In this document: one piece after another, positions 35,835-43,601 of the stretch | How positions within the stretch are numbered: position 1 is the stretch's first letter | How the letters are laid out: the number at the start of each line of letters is the position of its first letter | Notes under the pieces: model-generated | What the model was told of the DNA's origin: nothing | The model's input: only the letters and a program-made list of their open reading frames with translations | Database searches by the model: none | Made by a program: the position numbers and the translations under genes | Source of the DNA: Mucilaginibacter xinganensis | GTDB lineage: Bacteria; Bacteroidota; Bacteroidia; Sphingobacteriales; Sphingobacteriaceae | Direction of reading: 5' to 3' | DNA: 64,000 nucleotides | Assembly: GCF_002257585.1 (NCBI RefSeq) | Contig: NZ_CP022743.1 | Coordinates: 3,472,001 to 3,536,000, forward strand

Positions 35835-36656
35835 TTATCTTTTCTTTAAGGAGATGATATAGTAGTCGCCTATGAATTTCCATGGCCATGAGCCTTTCAG
35901 CTTATCTTCCTTTGTTTTCAAGAACCGGTAAACGGACGGATGCTTTTCAGCAAACCCCTCCATATATGATGGCGGCACAATGGTACATAGTCCTTCAATC
36001 CCCAAAAGGCTGAACTGATCTCTTAACTGATTTATAACAAAAGATGGGTTATAATACCAGCATTTAAAACAAACGTCTTCAATGTGTGCGCTGCTGCCAT
36101 CGTTACTAAAAAACCGCCGGAAAGCGGTACGAAACTTACCTTTAAATACCATTAGTGTTTCCCACAGGCAGAATTTGGGCAGGATAACCAGTGTTAACGT
36201 CCCGCCAGGTTTCAGCAGGCCGTTAAACGACGATAACACTATATCCAGCTGATCCGTACAATTTAATCCCGCAAAATTAGAGAAAACATGATCAAACGGG
36301 CCCTTATTTTTCAACTGATCCAGTTGCGTATAAGAACATATTTCTGCGCTTATGCGCTCCTGCAGGCCGGCCAACGCCACTTTCCTTTTCAGCTCGTTTT
36401 GCATGCCTGCGGAGATATCTGTAGCATGAACGTGATAACCGTTTCCAGCAAAAAATAATGCATCCTCGCCTGTACCGCTGTTTAGTTCAAGTATAGTGCC
36501 TCCAGGTTTTAAAAACTTTAAAACATGGCTCCTAACGCGCTCCCGTTTATATTTAATAATGGTGTTACCGGAATAGAGCTCATCAAAAACCGGCGATTGG
36601 GCAGTAAAAGCCAATGACGCCTGTTGTTCCATAATAGCTCCCCCTTTATTGTCCAT
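35835..36656 (-). CDS. Class I SAM-dependent methyltransferase
   Basis: 273 aa; a second ATG nine codons in (MEQQASL...) could also be the start. The SAM-binding motif I ILELNSGTGEDALFFAGNG lies near 54-72 and the second acidic motif is ATDIS. A later DHVFSNFAGLNC and GLLKPGGTLTLVILPK complete the Rossmann fold. The C-terminal half (VCFKCWYYNPSF..., GIEGLCTIVPPSYMEGF) is family-specific and suggests small-molecule or lipid-linked substrate. It is the last gene of the cassette; the end of the preceding radical SAM gene overlaps its ATG by one base (TGATG). Confidence 0.88.
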   Translation of the reverse strand: MDNKGGAIMEQQASLAFTAQSPVFDELYSGNTIIKYKRERVRSHVLKFLKPGGTILELNSGTGEDALFFAGNGYHVHATDISAGMQNELKRKVALAGLQERISAEICSYTQLDQLKNKGPFDHVFSNFAGLNCTDQLDIVLSSFNGLLKPGGTLTLVILPKFCLWETLMVFKGKFRTAFRRFFSNDGSSAHIEDVCFKCWYYNPSFVINQLRDQFSLLGIEGLCTIVPPSYMEGFAEKHPSVYRFLKTKEDKLKGSWPWKFIGDYYIISLKKR

Positions 36657-38116
36657 CAGGCCTCCTCCAACTTTTTAAGTTTTATCCCTTCAATTAAAGT
36701 TGCAGGCGCATGATACAGCATTGAAACAGCTTTCCTTATGCTTTTGATATCAACGCTAAATGGATTGTTCAGCAGGTTTACAAGGCTATTCTTTGCCAGA
36801 TGCTTGTGATAGTTCTGATGTACGTATTTATGAAGCTGTTTATAGTACGACGGCGGGAATGTGTTACTGAACATCAGCGCCATTTCGTCGGAATCCGTCC
36901 AGTTGGTCTTTTTCTTCAGATCAGCCTTTACTTTTTCATAAAACGATGTTCCGGGTAAAGGATAAGAAACAGAAATCCCTATTTCAAAAGGCAAAAGTTC
37001 ATTAATCATGTTAATTGTAAGCCGAATATCTTCTTTAAGTTCACCAGGATAGCCAAACTGAATAAAGAACGAAGGCTTAATACCGTTCTCTTTCATCAAT
37101 TGAGTAGCCTCCCGAATCTGCGCTATCATAATTCCCTTATCCATAGCATCAAGGACCTTCTGCGAGCCGCTTTCTGCACCGATCCAAACATTCTCACATC
37201 CGGATGCAGCCAGCGCCTGCACTGTCGCTTCATCCGCCAGCAGGTCTGCACGCGACTGAATTTTGAATCTAATTTTTATATTCTCCTGTTGCAGCAGTAC
37301 AGCAAGTTGCTGTACCCAACCGGGTTTAAGTCCAAAAATATCATCACAAAACCAAATGTGATCCATTTGGAAGTTAGCTTTTAACATCTTGATTTCAGCT
37401 AACACATTTTCCGGGCTCCTTGAGTTGTAACGATTGCCGTAAATTGGCTTGGCGCACCAGTTGCACTTAAAAGGACAGCCACGGGTAGTGCTCATATTTA
37501 ATGAAAAATACCCCGCATGTTTCAGCCACATTTCCCGGTAGGCATTTATGTCCACCAGATCCCATGCGGGTAAGGGTAATTGGTCCAATTCCTTTAATAC
37601 AGGCCTGCCTGGTGTTTTAACAATATTACCATCTTTAATAAAGGCCAATCCTCTTATCGAATTAAAATCGTTTAAACCGGCTGAAAGATGATCCGTAAGC
37701 TCCAGCAAAGTATGCTCAGCCTCTCCTATTATTACAAAATCAGCACCTTCATTTAAATATTGCTCATAGCGGTCGGTTGAGTCAGAACTCGAAACAATTA
37801 TAGTGCAACCTTCGGCTTTGGCAATTTTACACATGCTAAATGCCGCCTCGCGCATATTGGTAAGGCACATTTTTGTGAGGTAGTTAAAGCCATCATCGTA
37901 CAAAACAAAAAAGTCCCGTTTGCTTTTTCTCAACTCGTTTTTCACTGAATCAGGATGGCTGCAAAACATGGTATCGAAAAGGGATACGTCATAACTGTTA
38001 TTACGCATTAAAGCAGCAGCATATATTGTTCCCAAAGGCGGGTAAGGTTGCCCTAAAGCCCATTGCTTAGGATCAAAACGTAAAAAGTAAGAGTGTGAAA
38101 ATAAGATGCGTTTCAT
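36656..38116 (-). CDS. B12-binding-domain radical SAM enzyme
   Basis: 486 aa. The N-terminal ~140 residues are a Rossmann-type cobalamin-binding-like domain (YPPLGTIYAAALMRNNSYDVSLFD; GEAEHTLLEL); the usual DxHxxG cobalt ligand motif is not evident, so cobalamin may bind without the His or not at all. The radical SAM cluster is CxxxCxxC with C214, C218, C221 (TTRGCPFKCNWCAKP), followed by GAESGSQKVLDAMDKG. B12-dependent radical SAM enzymes methylate unreactive carbons, build rings or rearrange skeletons. It is fourth in a tightly packed five-gene run. The substrate is unknown; presumably a glycan- or lipid-linked precursor. Confidence 0.88.
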   Translation of the reverse strand: MKRILFSHSYFLRFDPKQWALGQPYPPLGTIYAAALMRNNSYDVSLFDTMFCSHPDSVKNELRKSKRDFFVLYDDGFNYLTKMCLTNMREAAFSMCKIAKAEGCTIIVSSSDSTDRYEQYLNEGADFVIIGEAEHTLLELTDHLSAGLNDFNSIRGLAFIKDGNIVKTPGRPVLKELDQLPLPAWDLVDINAYREMWLKHAGYFSLNMSTTRGCPFKCNWCAKPIYGNRYNSRSPENVLAEIKMLKANFQMDHIWFCDDIFGLKPGWVQQLAVLLQQENIKIRFKIQSRADLLADEATVQALAASGCENVWIGAESGSQKVLDAMDKGIMIAQIREATQLMKENGIKPSFFIQFGYPGELKEDIRLTINMINELLPFEIGISVSYPLPGTSFYEKVKADLKKKTNWTDSDEMALMFSNTFPPSYYKQLHKYVHQNYHKHLAKNSLVNLLNNPFSVDIKSIRKAVSMLYHAPATLIEGIKLKKLEEA

Positions 38117-38126
38117 ACTTTTTTAA

Positions 38127-39173
38127 TTATGCGAGTTTTGCAAACGGCGAAAGATTTAACGAGCATACACATTTAACACAGGCAGCATTTTTACTCATGT
38201 CCAGTGTTCTTCTAAAATTAACCGCCGTTTCACTATTTAAAATTACATCTAGCGATGAATCTCTGATATTGCCGATCACCTCATGAAAAAAACAAGGCCG
38301 TACATTTCCGTCAGCTTCAATCACCGTTGATACCCAGGGCGCATTACATTTTTTAAACGGGAAAGGGTTTAAGCCGTAAAAAGCTGCATAGTAGCGATGA
38401 ATATCCATGATTTTTTCTTTTGATTCGGCAATAAAACCTGTAGTGAAATTATCGTCCTTGTTGATTATACGCATTATTACCTCCTTTAATTGGGATAATT
38501 CATTCGCTGATACCAGGATCTCGTGTTGCTTCGGCTCCTCCCATGCCATCTGCCTGTTAAAGGCATGACTGCTTACATCAGCCGGCAAAAAACTAACCTG
38601 GTTAATTCCCATCGCCCTTGCTTCATTAATTATTGCTTCCCAATTCCTGAAATTGAGGCGATGAATGACGGTGCGGGCAGTAATCCGGTAACCGGGGTTT
38701 ATAGCTTTAATATATTGAACCCCCTCTTTAAGTTTATAAAATGCATTTGGAATATTTCTGATAGCATCATGTAGCAACTCATCGCCATCCAGCGAAACAA
38801 TCAGGTCATCCACCCATCTCAATAACTCATCAGCATTTTTTTTTATGGTAAGGCCGGTAGTAAGCAAAGTGACTTTAATTTTCTGCGTTTTAAGTATCCC
38901 GCACAGCCTGAAAAAGTTGGCGTTTAATAAAGCTTCTCCACCGGACATTAGCACCTGCTGTGTTCCGAATTTTTTTAGTGCGTTAAGTAACCCTGCGATA
39001 TCGGCTTCACAGAGTTGCTTCAGGTTTTTGTTGTCTTTCCAAATATCGCACATAACACAACGGCAATTACAGGCGCTGTGGGGCATTAAAATAACAACCG
39101 GCAGCGCCGATATCACACTTGTTTTTAAAGTGCGATACCTGTTATAAGTTTCATATAGTGACTGCCGGCTCAT
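38127..39173 (-). CDS. Radical SAM/SPASM-domain protein
   Basis: 348 aa. CxxxCxxC is C35-C39-C42 in MPHSACNCRCVMCDIWKD. A GGE-type motif follows in QVLMSGGEALL. The C-terminal third has the SPASM pattern KKCNAPWVSTVIEADGNVRPC and a last Cys cluster NAACVKCVCSLN, for extra Fe-S clusters. SPASM enzymes mature peptides or modify sugars and other small molecules. The absence of a nearby short precursor peptide argues against RiPP maturation. Spacing is 10 bp to the next gene and 3 bp from the preceding methyltransferase. Confidence 0.88.
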   Translation of the reverse strand: MSRQSLYETYNRYRTLKTSVISALPVVILMPHSACNCRCVMCDIWKDNKNLKQLCEADIAGLLNALKKFGTQQVLMSGGEALLNANFFRLCGILKTQKIKVTLLTTGLTIKKNADELLRWVDDLIVSLDGDELLHDAIRNIPNAFYKLKEGVQYIKAINPGYRITARTVIHRLNFRNWEAIINEARAMGINQVSFLPADVSSHAFNRQMAWEEPKQHEILVSANELSQLKEVIMRIINKDDNFTTGFIAESKEKIMDIHRYYAAFYGLNPFPFKKCNAPWVSTVIEADGNVRPCFFHEVIGNIRDSSLDVILNSETAVNFRRTLDMSKNAACVKCVCSLNLSPFAKLA

Positions 39174-39176
39174 ATC

Positions 39177-39965
39177 TCAGTGTTTGATTAAAATCCAGTA
39201 AAAGGGATTTTTATTAATTATCCTGTTAACAAGGCTTGCCGGATTAAACAGGATCTTATAATTGAATGGTTGTAACGCCGTAATTGAGTGCTGGAAATAG
39301 TGGGCTGCCATTTCCGGGTAACCAAGCTCTGCATAATATGCCGCTGTACGTTTTGCAGCATTTACCATCTCAGTTGGCTTATAAAAGTTACTGTCTATTA
39401 TATGAATCTCGCCGCCGTTTTTTAAGCATGATAGTGCATCGCCAATAGCGTTTTTGAAAGAAGGAAAATACTGTATGGCAGCTGCAAACAAAATGATATC
39501 AAATTTCCGCCCTTTAAAAAATTGCGGCTCAAAGTTGCTACGGATAAATTGGAGCCGCTCATTTGTAAAAACTCTTTTTGCCTGCATAATCTCCGGCTCG
39601 TTAGCATCTAACCCAATCACTGTCGAATTACTGACTGATGCCAGCTTTGATGAAAGCCAGCCGTTTCCACATCCTATCTCCAAAATATCCAATGGCCTGT
39701 TTTTTATTTTCAGATAATTGACCAGTTTCTGGGATGATCGTTTCCTGATCTGCCATTCGTTAAAATGCATATGTCCTGGCTCAATATCGGGCAAAAACAT
39801 AACCTGTCCATCTGATAATACACGGCCTTCCTTGTACCTTACATCAATATACAGCTCGCCAAAATTATCACCTGGAGCTTTCTTATCGTTCTTTTGTGTA
39901 TTATATTCAACCACGGTTAATGTGTATTTTAAAATCCCTGCGTTTCCGGCTGACGGTACCTCCAA
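39177..39965 (-). CDS. Class I SAM-dependent methyltransferase
   Basis: 262 aa if started at TTG 39965; a GTG at 39914 gives a shorter protein starting VVEYNTQKN, which would avoid the 37-bp overlap with the upstream gene. No ATG is near. The SAM site ILEIGCGNGWLSSKLA is near 96-111; later motifs are VIGLDANEPEI, FDIILFAAAIQYFP and LKNGGEIHIIDSNFY. It resembles methyltransferases of glycan and lipid pathways with a C-terminal extension. It is the second gene of the radical-SAM cassette. Confidence 0.85.
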   Translation of the reverse strand: MEVPSAGNAGILKYTLTVVEYNTQKNDKKAPGDNFGELYIDVRYKEGRVLSDGQVMFLPDIEPGHMHFNEWQIRKRSSQKLVNYLKIKNRPLDILEIGCGNGWLSSKLASVSNSTVIGLDANEPEIMQAKRVFTNERLQFIRSNFEPQFFKGRKFDIILFAAAIQYFPSFKNAIGDALSCLKNGGEIHIIDSNFYKPTEMVNAAKRTAAYYAELGYPEMAAHYFQHSITALQPFNYKILFNPASLVNRIINKNPFYWILIKH

Positions 39966-41431
39966 ACTTTTTGCAGCAGCTTTATTTCGTACGGATATTT
40001 ATAAAGATTAATCCTGTAGCGCAAGGCTGCTATCAATTGGATAGCCTTTCGTTTCATCAGGTTAAGCCGGATGTCAGTAACTGTTGGATAAACCCCGTTC
40101 AGCACCGTCTCAAAATTTCTTATTTTATCAATCATATCGGGGGTAAGCCATGGCGTTAGCGGATTTTTCCGCAAGTCAAAACTTTCCCAGGCCGGGCTTA
40201 TCCAGTCTTCAAGTGTTTGCGGAAACCTGAAACCACTCGCCAGCACTTGTTTATACATCTCAGAACCCTCCGTAGGCACAGGGCTGTAGGTGTAAATAAT
40301 GATCTCGGTTTTAGGGTTCACCTGTTTTACTTTCTTAATAAAATCAATCTCAAAATCAATCTGGGCCTGTACTTTTTCAGGCGTTGGGGCTGGGGTACCC
40401 AACACAAATGAATATTCCGGAATGATATCAAATTTTTTGAGGCGCCCGGCAAATTCAATGATCTGGTTGCCCGTTTGCGTTCCGCCTTTATCCATTTGTG
40501 CCAGCACTTCATTATTCCCACTTTCGGCACCAAAGAAGATGATCTTGCAGCCAGACTCGCGGATAGCAGCCAGGGAGGAATCTTTAAACTTGCTCATGGT
40601 ATCAATCCTGGCCATTCCCCACCAGGTCATGTTTTCATCCTTCATCAGCCTTGAAAACTCCACAGCCCGTTTTTCTGACACAAAAAAGTTGTTATCGTGA
40701 AATTCAATAGCATCAGCACCCCATTTGTCCTTTATGTATTTAACATCTTTATAAACTGCCTGAGCAGATTTTCCTTTCCACCGGGCTTCATAAATTGGCA
40801 CCACCGCACAAAACGAACAAGTAAACGGACAACCGATACTGGAATGATAAGCAAGTGTTTTTTCACCTAAATAAGTCTTTCCCAAAAATTTGGTAACCGG
40901 ATAAAAGGTATCCAGCTTATCATAAGGCAAGGGCGGTAAGGAATCCTGGTCTATAAGGTCTTCCTTAGCTGTTTTAGAGATACTGCCATCAGGCGCTTTG
41001 TAGATCAGGTTTTTTATAAACTCAAAAGGCTGATCATGCTCCAGGGCATTAATTAGATTAGGAAAAGCATGGTCGCCCGGACCATTGATAATAAAATCGA
41101 CATAACCGGAGTAAAGCACCGCGTTGGGCTGGTTGGAAGGAAAATACCCCCCCCAGATCATGGTGGTATGCGGAAACCTTTCTTTTACCGCTTTGGCTGC
41201 AACAATTGCCTGCCGCAACTGCGGGCCGGGCATTACTGTAAACCCTAAGTATTTGAATTCGCCGGTGTTTAAATAAGATTCTATTTTTTTTAAAGGATCG
41301 GCTTCACAATTACCATCAACTATTACCCAATCATATTTTCCCTCAACCGAAGCCGCAATATTTAAAATGGAGTTTGGGATGCGGTATTTGTTGATTGCGC
41401 TTTTAGGGTTAAACAATAATATTTTATTCAT
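39929..41431 (-). CDS. B12-binding-domain radical SAM enzyme (BchE-like class)
   Basis: 500 aa, first gene of the minus-strand cassette. The N-terminal cobalamin-binding-like domain runs to about 140 (ILLFNPKSAINKYRIPNSILNIAA, TTMIWGGYFPSNQP, VDFIINGPGDHAFPNLI). The radical SAM site is CPFTCSFC (C201, C205, C208), with HDNNFFV and FFGAESGNNEVLAQMDKG in the barrel. It resembles the BchE/B12-radical SAM group found in many polysaccharide loci. Reaction and substrate unknown. The next gene overlaps its 3' end by up to 37 bp. Its promoter must lie in the 41432-41634 gap shared with the divergent operon. Confidence 0.88.
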   Translation of the reverse strand: MNKILLFNPKSAINKYRIPNSILNIAASVEGKYDWVIVDGNCEADPLKKIESYLNTGEFKYLGFTVMPGPQLRQAIVAAKAVKERFPHTTMIWGGYFPSNQPNAVLYSGYVDFIINGPGDHAFPNLINALEHDQPFEFIKNLIYKAPDGSISKTAKEDLIDQDSLPPLPYDKLDTFYPVTKFLGKTYLGEKTLAYHSSIGCPFTCSFCAVVPIYEARWKGKSAQAVYKDVKYIKDKWGADAIEFHDNNFFVSEKRAVEFSRLMKDENMTWWGMARIDTMSKFKDSSLAAIRESGCKIIFFGAESGNNEVLAQMDKGGTQTGNQIIEFAGRLKKFDIIPEYSFVLGTPAPTPEKVQAQIDFEIDFIKKVKQVNPKTEIIIYTYSPVPTEGSEMYKQVLASGFRFPQTLEDWISPAWESFDLRKNPLTPWLTPDMIDKIRNFETVLNGVYPTVTDIRLNLMKRKAIQLIAALRYRINLYKYPYEIKLLQKVWRYRQPETQGF

Positions 41432-41462
41432 CTTAAACTTTTCACAATTTATAGCAAGGGGC

Positions 41463-41516
41463 TTTCTCCGTAATACCGGCGGCTTTTATCCCGCCGGTAT
41501 TGCCCTTACGGAGAAA
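41463..41516. repeat. Long stem-loop between divergent operons
   Basis: Left arm TTTCTCCGTAATACCGGCGG pairs fully with a right arm of CCGCCGGTATT plus ACGGAGAAA, broken by a six-base bulge (GCCCTT); the loop is 8 nt. It is the most stable hairpin in the window, 32 bp upstream of the cassette's first ATG on the minus strand. It may be a regulatory leader, a mobile palindrome, or a barrier between the two operons. Confidence 0.7.
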
Positions 41517-41587
41517 TCATTCACACAAAATCAATTTAACCCCAATTAACAATTACTCAATAGTAGTTACGCCGCGTTAAAACGCCG

Positions 41588-41623
41588 GGTTGCCTGGTTT
41601 ATCAAATAAATAGTCGGGCAACC
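41588..41623 (+). repeat. Inverted repeat just before the methyltransferase start
   Basis: GGTTGCC (41588-41594) and GGCAACC (41617-41623) flank a 22-nt loop that ends 12 bp before the TTG start. It could be a leader hairpin affecting translation of the plus-strand operon. No -33/-7 promoter boxes were found in this gap. Confidence 0.4.
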
Positions 41624-41634
41624 ATCATAAACAA

Positions 41635-42432
41635 TTGCACGTATTCTTTATACCAAAACAATTGCGGGCACAGTTTAAATCACAAACCAACTTGATAGCG
41701 TCTCTAAAAAAATATCTTCCAAAAAACATCTTTCCTTCCGCAGTGAAAGAAAGGCCCGTAGTTGAAGCTTATGATATATGGGCCGATAGTTATGATCATC
41801 AGCCGGGCAACCTTATGCTTGACCTTGATCAACTGCTGCTCAGCCAACTCCTCGTTTCCGCTGATGTAAATGGTAAAGATGTAGCCGATATTGGCTGTGG
41901 CACCGGGCGGCACTGGCCTTTTATTTTGAATCAGGATCCGGCCAGTCTTACCGGCTTTGACGTATCGCCGGGGATGCTCCACAAATTAAAAGAAAAATTC
42001 CCTGCTGCAAAGGCGCATACAATTACAAATAATCGTTTTTCAGAGATTCCAGGCGATAGTTACGATGTCATCCTTTCTACCCTTACCATTGCGCATATTG
42101 AAAACATTGAAGAGGCGCTTCAATCATGGTCGCGCTTATTAAAGCCAACCGGCGACATCGTTATAACTGACTTTCACCCCAACGTGCTGGCTTCAGGCGG
42201 GCAACGTACTTTTAAACATCATAACGGACATATTGCCGTACGAAACTTTGTACACCCCGTTGATGCCCTCAAAAAGATTCTTTTAAAATGCAATTTCGTT
42301 GTTGCTGCAGAGGTTGAGAAGCGGGTTGATGAATCGGTAAAGCATTATTACCAGCAGCAAAATGCGTTACATGTTTATGATAAATTTAAGGGGTTCCCAA
42401 TCATTTACGGGATCCATTTCAGGAGGGGTTAA
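41635..42432 (+). CDS. Class I SAM-dependent methyltransferase
   Basis: 265 aa from TTG at 41635; the next Met is about 60 residues later, so TTG is likely. After about 45 extra residues the domain begins AYDIWADSYDHQ, then motif I VADIGCGTGRHWPFIL, TGFDVSPGML, DVILSTLTIAHIENI and LKPTGDIVITDFHPN. This is the Methyltransf_11/25 type, as in ubiquinone/menaquinone or small-molecule methylation. It starts the plus-strand glycan-modification operon and touches the amidohydrolase gene (stop TAA shares its A with the ATG). Confidence 0.85.
   Translation: MHVFFIPKQLRAQFKSQTNLIASLKKYLPKNIFPSAVKERPVVEAYDIWADSYDHQPGNLMLDLDQLLLSQLLVSADVNGKDVADIGCGTGRHWPFILNQDPASLTGFDVSPGMLHKLKEKFPAAKAHTITNNRFSEIPGDSYDVILSTLTIAHIENIEEALQSWSRLLKPTGDIVITDFHPNVLASGGQRTFKHHNGHIAVRNFVHPVDALKKILLKCNFVVAAEVEKRVDESVKHYYQQQNALHVYDKFKGFPIIYGIHFRRG
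42421..42426 (+). promoter_or_regulatory. Strong Shine-Dalgarno sequence before the amidohydrolase
   Basis: AGGAGG lies 5 bp before the ATG at 42432. Most genes here lack any such site, as is normal for Bacteroidota, so this one stands out and fixes the start. Confidence 0.7.
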
Positions 42433-43601
42433 TGATCCTGCGGAATGTAAATATGGTTGGTAGCAACAAGCCGGTAAATATCCGGATTGAACACGGTAAG
42501 ATCGCTGAAATTACTATTGATTCAGACCGAATGCCGCACGAACAAAATCAATTTTCATTTGACAAGGCTATAGTATTTCCCGGCCTGGTGAATTCTCATG
42601 ATCACCTGGATTTTAACCTATTTCCGCAACTTGGCAATAAAAGTTATAATAATTATACTGAATGGGGAAAACATCTTCATGCTGAATACCATAACGAAAT
42701 AGCAGCGGTACTCCAAATCCCTGCCTTGCTGCGATCTGAATGGGGCATGTATAAAAACCTGCTATGTGGTATTACAACGGTAGTTAATCATGGCGAAAGG
42801 TCCGGTTTAAAAAACCCGTTGATCAACATTTTTGAAAACAGCCATTGTTTACACTCTGTACAATTTGAAAAGAACTGGAGACGAAAATTAAATAACCCGG
42901 TAAAAAAATCGATCCCCGTAAATATTCATATCGGTGAGGGGATCGACGCTATCTCATCTGAAGAGATTGATCTGCTTATAAAATTCAACCTATTCAGACG
43001 AAAACTGGTGGGCGTTCATGCGGTAGCCATGTCGGCAAAGCAGGCTGAGAAATTCGAAGCATTAGTATGGTGCCCCGAATCGAATTATTTTTTATTGAAC
43101 AAAACTGCTGATATAAATGAGTTAAAAAAACACACCAGGATATTGTTTGGAACCGACTCGACATTGACCGGCAGCTGGAACATTTGGGAGCACTTGAGCT
43201 TAGCGCGAAAGACGGGATTATTGAGTGATGAGGAGCTTTATCACAGTGTAAATAAAACAGCCGCAAGCACCTGGCAATTAAATTCGGGTGGCATTATTGA
43301 AGGACTTGCTGCGGATCTGGTTATTGCAAAACAGCAGGAAAACCAAACAGGGTTAAATAATTTTTTCTCTACTACCCCGACCGACCTTTTAATGGTTATT
43401 CACAACGGCGGGATAAGGTTGTTTGACAAGTTGATATTGCCCCAGCTACCCGAGACAGACTTAAAAGGATTTAGCCAAATTTATCTCGACGGTGCCTGCA
43501 AGTATGTTAAAGGCAACCTACCAGCGCTTATTAATAACATAAGGGATTACTGTCCTGACGCTAACTTTCCTGTCACTGCTAAAGAATTGGTGCAAATATG
43601 A
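42432..43601 (+). CDS. Amidohydrolase-superfamily metal-dependent hydrolase
   Basis: 389 aa. The metal ligands expected in the amidohydrolase barrel are visible: HxH in NSHDHLD (His56, His58), His166 in VNIHIGEG, His196 in VGVHAVAM and Asp242 in GTDSTLTG. The short N-terminal and C-terminal segments (ILRNVNMVG, GLAADLVIAKQQ) form the usual composite beta-sandwich. The layout matches the chlorohydrolase/deaminase (ATZ/TRZ, SsnA-like) group, which removes amine or chlorine from a heterocycle or cuts C-N bonds. The substrate is not known. It is rare in glycan loci; being coupled to a deacetylase (4-bp overlap) and a methyltransferase suggests action on an amino-sugar or nucleotide-linked intermediate. 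Confidence 0.85.
   Translation: MILRNVNMVGSNKPVNIRIEHGKIAEITIDSDRMPHEQNQFSFDKAIVFPGLVNSHDHLDFNLFPQLGNKSYNNYTEWGKHLHAEYHNEIAAVLQIPALLRSEWGMYKNLLCGITTVVNHGERSGLKNPLINIFENSHCLHSVQFEKNWRRKLNNPVKKSIPVNIHIGEGIDAISSEEIDLLIKFNLFRRKLVGVHAVAMSAKQAEKFEALVWCPESNYFLLNKTADINELKKHTRILFGTDSTLTGSWNIWEHLSLARKTGLLSDEELYHSVNKTAASTWQLNSGGIIEGLAADLVIAKQQENQTGLNNFFSTTPTDLLMVIHNGGIRLFDKLILPQLPETDLKGFSQIYLDGACKYVKGNLPALINNIRDYCPDANFPVTAKELVQI

Noticed and set aside
38127..39173. SPASM radical SAM as a RiPP maturase
   Set aside because: No short precursor-peptide gene, peptidase or leader-binding domain was seen beside it.
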